Below the pieces are notes generated by a model. It was given only the letters and a program-made list of their open reading frames with translations, was not told where the DNA came from and ran no database searches. Source: Rufibacter radiotolerans (lineage in GTDB: Bacteria; Bacteroidota; Bacteroidia; Cytophagales; Hymenobacteraceae). From it: a DNA stretch of 64,000 bases. How positions within the stretch are numbered: the stretch's first letter is position 1; every line of letters begins with the position of its first letter. The stretch covers positions 4,245,001 to 4,309,000 of the forward strand of contig NZ_CP010777.1 of the NCBI RefSeq assembly GCF_001078055.1, written 5' to 3'. A program made the translations under genes and the position numbers. Positions 61,185 through 64,000 of the stretch are shown piece after piece.

Positions 61185-61214
61185 GTTACTTTTCTCATCA
61201 AGGAGAAAAGTGAC
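61185..61214. repeat. Inverted repeat GTTACTTTTCTC / GAGAAAAGTGAC
   Basis: Near-perfect 12-bp arms with a 6-bp loop. Similar GTTACTTTCTT-type palindromes are, from memory, scattered in related genomes; only one is present here. Confidence 0.5.
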
Positions 61215-61362
61215 AGACGCCGGCCGGCCGCGACTCCCGCTAAGAGACTGGGCAGGAAGTTAATAAAAAGTAAAAGCTTATTGGTAGATGGAAAGGCAGT
61301 CTAAGTCGTTGGCCCCTAGGAACACCAACCACGGCGAGTAAAAGGCCAAATTAGAAAAAAGT

Positions 61363-61400
61363 CGTTTTAGGCCCGTTTTCTCAAAAACAGGCCTAAAACG
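61363..61400. repeat. R element (38 bp), near-perfect copy, 3' of recJ
   Basis: CGTTTTAGGCCCGTTTTCT / CAAAAACAGGCCTAAAACG, 22 bp from the recJ stop. Confidence 0.95.
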
Positions 61401-61422
61401 GAAAGCACGATAAAACAGAAAG

Positions 61423-63135
61423 CTATTCCGCGAAGCGGATGTCTTTGATGCGAAGTTGCAAGGTCACATTGCCCCGGAACACATTCTCCTCCACGCAGTA
61501 ACACACGTCAAACGGAATGCCTTTCTGAATGCGGGGATAGTATTCGGCCATGCCGAACGCGATGGCGTCAAAGGAAATGTCACCGTCTTGGGTGAGGCGC
61601 AGCTTGAGGTGGGCATCGCCTACCACGCGCGCTGAGCCGGTGTCATAGACGCAGGAGCTCACGAAGACCGGCGCCATGTTGCCCGGACCAAACGGCTCCA
61701 TCTGCTTTAAGATGTTGAAGAACTTCTGGGAGATCTGGTGGAACTCCAGCGGGCTGTCTATCTCCACCATGGGCACCAACTGCTCCTCCAGAATGGTATT
61801 GGCTACAATCTCCTCAAACCGCTCCCTGAACGCCGGCACGTTTTCCACCGGCATGGTAAGCCCGGCGGCGTACATGTGCCCGCCAAACTGGTCTAAGAGG
61901 TCTGAGCAGGCCAGAATTGCCTGGTGCACATCAAACCCATGCACGGACCGGGCCGAGCCCGTGGCCTTGCCGTGGGACTCTGTGAGGATGATGGTGGGTC
62001 GGTAGTATTTCTCAATGCATCGAGAGGCCACAATGCCTACTACACCTTTGTGCCAGTTCTCTTTATAGAGCACTGTGGAGCGGGCGTTGCGCAGGAAATC
62101 ATCATCCTGGATCATCTGCAGGGCCTCTTTGGTGATGCTGGTGTCATGGCCGCGGCGCTCTGAGTTGGAGACGTTAATGGCCTGGGCCATGTCAAAGGCT
62201 TCTTCCTTAGTTCTGGCCAGCAGCATGGCCACCGAGCGCTTGGCATCGCCCATGCGGCCGGCGGCGTTAATGCGCGGGGCAAACCCGAAAACAATCTGCG
62301 TGATGTCCAGCTCGCCGCGCAGGTCGGCCAGCTCTTTGAGCGCTTCCAGCCCGGGCCTGAGCAAGGCGCCGCTGTTCATGCGCTGCAGCCCATGGTAAGC
62401 CAGAATACGGTTCTCGCCGGTAATAGGCACAATATCGGCGGCAATACTGATCACCACCAGGTCTAGCAGCTCATACAAGGGCTCCAGGTCAAAGCCCTGG
62501 CTCAGGCAGAAGGCTTGCATGAACTTGAAGCCCACGCCACAGCCGGCCAGCTCTTTGTAGGGGTACGGACAATCTATTCGTTTGGCGTCCAGCACAGCCA
62601 CGGCCTGAGGCAGCAGATCATCAGGTAAGTGGTGGTCACAGATGATGAAGTCAATGCCTTTCTCGTTGGCGTAGGCAATCTTGTCAATGGATTTGATGCC
62701 GCAGTCCAGGGAGATAATCAGGCTGAAGCCGAATTCCTGGGCGTAGTCAATGCCGGCAAAGGAAATTCCGTAGCCTTCGGCATAACGGTCCGGGATATAG
62801 TACTCAATTCTATCTTCAAAGAAAGTCTGCAGGAAGCTGAAAACCAGGGCCACCGAGGTGGTGCCGTCCACGTCATAATCGCCGTAGATGAGAATGCGCT
62901 CCTGGCGGTGCAGGGCCTCTACCAGCCGAAACACGGCCTTGTCCATGTCCTTGAGCAGGAAGGGGTCATGCAGGTCTTGGAGCGAAGGGCGGAAATACGT
63001 TTTTGCTTCCTCATAGGTACAGATGCCCCGCTGGCAGAGAATGCCCGCCAAGGTCCTGCTAATGCTCAGGCTATCGACTAAATTCTGTACTTTTGCGGCG
63101 TCCGGCGCTTCCTTTACTACCCATCGTTTCTGCAT
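61423..63135 (-). CDS. recJ: Single-stranded-DNA-specific exonuclease RecJ
   Basis: This 570-residue 5'-3' ssDNA exonuclease is used in recombination and mismatch repair. The DHH core is visible: ILIYGDYDVDGTTSVALVFS (Asp pair at 86-88 and 90), IISLDCG, IICDHHLPDD; then the DHHA1 part (STVLYKENWHKGVVGIVASR, GGHMYAAGLTM) and the OB-fold C-terminus. I place the start at 63135 (MQKRWVVKEAP), which matches the usual RecJ N-terminus. The frame continues to 63195, but a -7 box at 63175-63182 lies inside that extension, so it is probably untranslated. Confidence 0.97.
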   Translation of the reverse strand: MQKRWVVKEAPDAAKVQNLVDSLSISRTLAGILCQRGICTYEEAKTYFRPSLQDLHDPFLLKDMDKAVFRLVEALHRQERILIYGDYDVDGTTSVALVFSFLQTFFEDRIEYYIPDRYAEGYGISFAGIDYAQEFGFSLIISLDCGIKSIDKIAYANEKGIDFIICDHHLPDDLLPQAVAVLDAKRIDCPYPYKELAGCGVGFKFMQAFCLSQGFDLEPLYELLDLVVISIAADIVPITGENRILAYHGLQRMNSGALLRPGLEALKELADLRGELDITQIVFGFAPRINAAGRMGDAKRSVAMLLARTKEEAFDMAQAINVSNSERRGHDTSITKEALQMIQDDDFLRNARSTVLYKENWHKGVVGIVASRCIEKYYRPTIILTESHGKATGSARSVHGFDVHQAILACSDLLDQFGGHMYAAGLTMPVENVPAFRERFEEIVANTILEEQLVPMVEIDSPLEFHQISQKFFNILKQMEPFGPGNMAPVFVSSCVYDTGSARVVGDAHLKLRLTQDGDISFDAIAFGMAEYYPRIQKGIPFDVCYCVEENVFRGNVTLQLRIKDIRFAE

Positions 63136-63174
63136 CGGCTGTGTTGCTGCGGTTTCATCTGTGATATGAGGCGA

Positions 63175-63182
63175 CAAAAATA
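63175..63182 (-). promoter_or_regulatory. -7 box for recJ
   Basis: CAAAAATA on the plus strand reads TATTTTTG on the minus strand (TAnnTTTG). It implies a start of transcription near 63168, about 33 nt before the chosen ATG. Confidence 0.5.
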
Positions 63183-63267
63183 CGAAATCTGACACAGAAC
63201 TCGGGCACTCGTTTTACCAGCTACGCGTTTACCAGGAAATAATTCACCTTATGGCACGTCTTCACCC

Positions 63268-63381
63268 ATGAAAAGAATCAAAGATATTTACCACAAATAC
63301 AAAGACTACGGCCTGGTGGACGGCCTCATGTACCTGTCTTTTTTCCTTTTTCTGGCGCTGCTGTTTCTCTTCTTCGCGTAG
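63268..63381 (+). CDS. 37-residue single-pass membrane protein
   Basis: The frame reads MKRIKDIYHKYKDYGLVDGL, then MYLSFFLFLALLFLFFA and a stop. It has a basic amphipathic N-terminus followed by one 17-20-residue hydrophobic helix, the form of many real small membrane proteins. Short proteins with this DYGLVDGLMYLSF-like arrangement seem familiar from Hymenobacteraceae, but I cannot verify that. It is divergent from recJ. A 6-codon frame (ATG at 63251) overlaps its start by CATGA. An R element follows 8 bp after the stop. Confidence 0.6.
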   Translation: MKRIKDIYHKYKDYGLVDGLMYLSFFLFLALLFLFFA

Positions 63382-63389
63382 CAGATTTC

Positions 63390-63427
63390 TGTTTTGAGCC
63401 TGTTTTTAAGAAAACGGCCCTTAAACA
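63390..63427. repeat. R element (38 bp) between convergent genes
   Basis: TGTTTTGAGCCTGTTTTTA / AGAAAACGGCCCTTAAACA, between the small membrane protein and the leftward TPR gene. Confidence 0.9.
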
Positions 63428-63442
63428 GGAAGTAAACTTCCC

Positions 63443-64000
63443 CTACACCTTATCGCCCCGCAGCTTCCTCAGCCGTTTGCGAGCCTCCGCCACGAACACG
63501 CTGCCCGGGTGTTTCTCCAGCAGCTTGCCGTAGAATTCCTGGGCTTTCTGGGGTTGCTTGAGGTTTTCCTCGTTCAGTTTGGCCAGCAGGAAAAGGGCAT
63601 CATCTGAAAGGATATCATATTTGGGGTTGTCAATGATGAGCTGCAGGTTTTTAGCGGCCTCGTCAAATTTGCCCATCTGCTGCAACAGCTCGGCCTTCTG
63701 GAAATAGATCTCGTCGGTGAGGCTGTGGCCGGGGTATTTGGTCAGCAGCTTGTCCAGGGCGGTGAGGGCCTCTGGGTACTTGTGCTGGAATACCAGGAAA
63801 TCAATGGCGGCGTATTCCTTGAGCGCCGCCGCCGAAGTATCCATACCGGTGTTGTCTATGATGAGCAGGCTCAGATCCAGGGCGTCATTGGCAATCTCGC
63901 GGCTGGTGGCCAGTTTCAGGATATCCAGGTGGCTCTGGGCCAGTTCAAAATCGCCTTTGTAATAGCTCAGGCGGGCATTGCGCAGTTTGGCCTCATAGCC
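63443..64000 (-). CDS. TPR-repeat protein, C-terminal part (runs off the window)
   Basis: The leftward frame is open from the window edge to the stop at 63443, giving at least 185 residues; an internal ATG at 63844 is not the true start because protein-like sequence continues upstream (LRNARLSYYKGDFELAQSHL, DILKLATSREIANDALDLSL). TPR/Tol-Pal-type helix pairs are clear: YPEALTALDKLLTKYPGHSL, EIYFQKAELLQQMGKFDEAA, SDDALFLLAKLNEENLKQPQ, KAQEFYGKLLEKHPGSVFVA. The tail is basic (RKRLRKLRGDKV). The spacing of 'YP/HP' turns is YbgF/BamD-like, suggesting an envelope scaffold, but the N-terminus is missing. Confidence 0.88.
   Translation of the reverse strand, partial: GYEAKLRNARLSYYKGDFELAQSHLDILKLATSREIANDALDLSLLIIDNTGMDTSAAALKEYAAIDFLVFQHKYPEALTALDKLLTKYPGHSLTDEIYFQKAELLQQMGKFDEAAKNLQLIIDNPKYDILSDDALFLLAKLNEENLKQPQKAQEFYGKLLEKHPGSVFVAEARKRLRKLRGDKV

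Larger units (their letters stand above)
60633..61422. other. Intergenic region of 790 bp rich in inverted repeats, no gene supported
   Basis: It contains R elements at 60718-60755 and 61363-61400, an inverted repeat GGACAGG / CCTGTCC at 60812-60831, a terminator-like hairpin GAAGCCCCG / CGGGGCTTC at 61133-61172, and an inverted repeat GTTACTTTTCTC / GAGAAAAGTGAC at 61185-61214. Open frames on both strands (e.g. 60722-61201 leftward) cross these repeats and show no recognisable protein. Confidence 0.6.

Noticed and set aside
60722..61201. 159-codon minus-strand frame and overlapping plus-strand frames
   Set aside because: They span several inverted repeats with no recognisable protein; treated as non-coding.
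581..63427. R elements as a CRISPR array
   Set aside because: Copies are kilobases apart, vary in sequence, lack regular spacers, and no cas genes are present.

Overview
The window looks like the chromosome of a Bacteroidota member, most likely Cytophagales/Hymenobacteraceae (Rufibacter- or Pontibacter-like). The reasons are a SusC/SusD pair, a type IX secretion (T9SS) sorting tail on a giant secreted protein, DUF4270 next to a short glycogen-synthase-like protein, a PcrB-family lipid enzyme, GH3 beside lptB, few Shine-Dalgarno sites, and -7 boxes of the Bacteroidota form TAnnTTTG (clearest before tRNA-Phe at 3263-3294). Genus assignment is inference from protein resemblance.

Layout. 1-3.2 kb: a conserved small protein, a MITE-like repeat block, and a two-gene membrane Fe-S (CCG-domain) redox module. 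3.3-4.6 kb: tRNA-Phe, then an eroded gene region. 4.7-16 kb: SusC/SusD uptake pair followed by two paralogous ~1,070-residue secreted proteins with Asp-box (BNR) repeats. 16-17 kb: hairpin-rich, gene-free stretch. 17-25.6 kb: a TPR protein, a 2,059-residue T9SS cargo protein and a GAF protein. 26.1-30.8 kb: accessory nucleic-acid cluster with two convergent overlapping HNH endonucleases, a DACNV/diadenylate-cyclase-like protein, and a lipoprotein nuclease followed by a NuiA-type nuclease inhibitor. 31-36.5 kb: DnaJ-TPR protein, holin-like/PcrB operon, a Rnk/GreA-like protein and small proteins. 36.6-43 kb: AraC regulator, acyl-CoA dehydrogenase, and a leftward panC-panD-flippase-rfaE2-metallopeptidase operon. 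43-52 kb: glycogen-synthase-like, DUF4270, glmS, RidA, YihY, gltX and AIM24-like genes. 52-64 kb: cytochrome c, GH3, a four-helix-bundle (IVP) cassette inside inverted repeats, lptB, GH25 lysozyme, GerW-like protein, S9 peptidase, recJ and a partial TPR protein.

The most striking structure the genes do not explain is a family of 23 near-identical-length (38 bp) palindromes, one of them partial. They never lie inside a gene, nearly always sit on the 3' side of one, and in seven places are fused to an ordinary intrinsic terminator. Other short repeat families are also present: a 226-bp MITE-like block, a GTGCTAAT family, a 29-bp inverted repeat around the IVP gene, and an 11-bp tandem array ending the DAC-like gene. 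No CRISPR array, rRNA, prophage or insertion-sequence transposase was seen.
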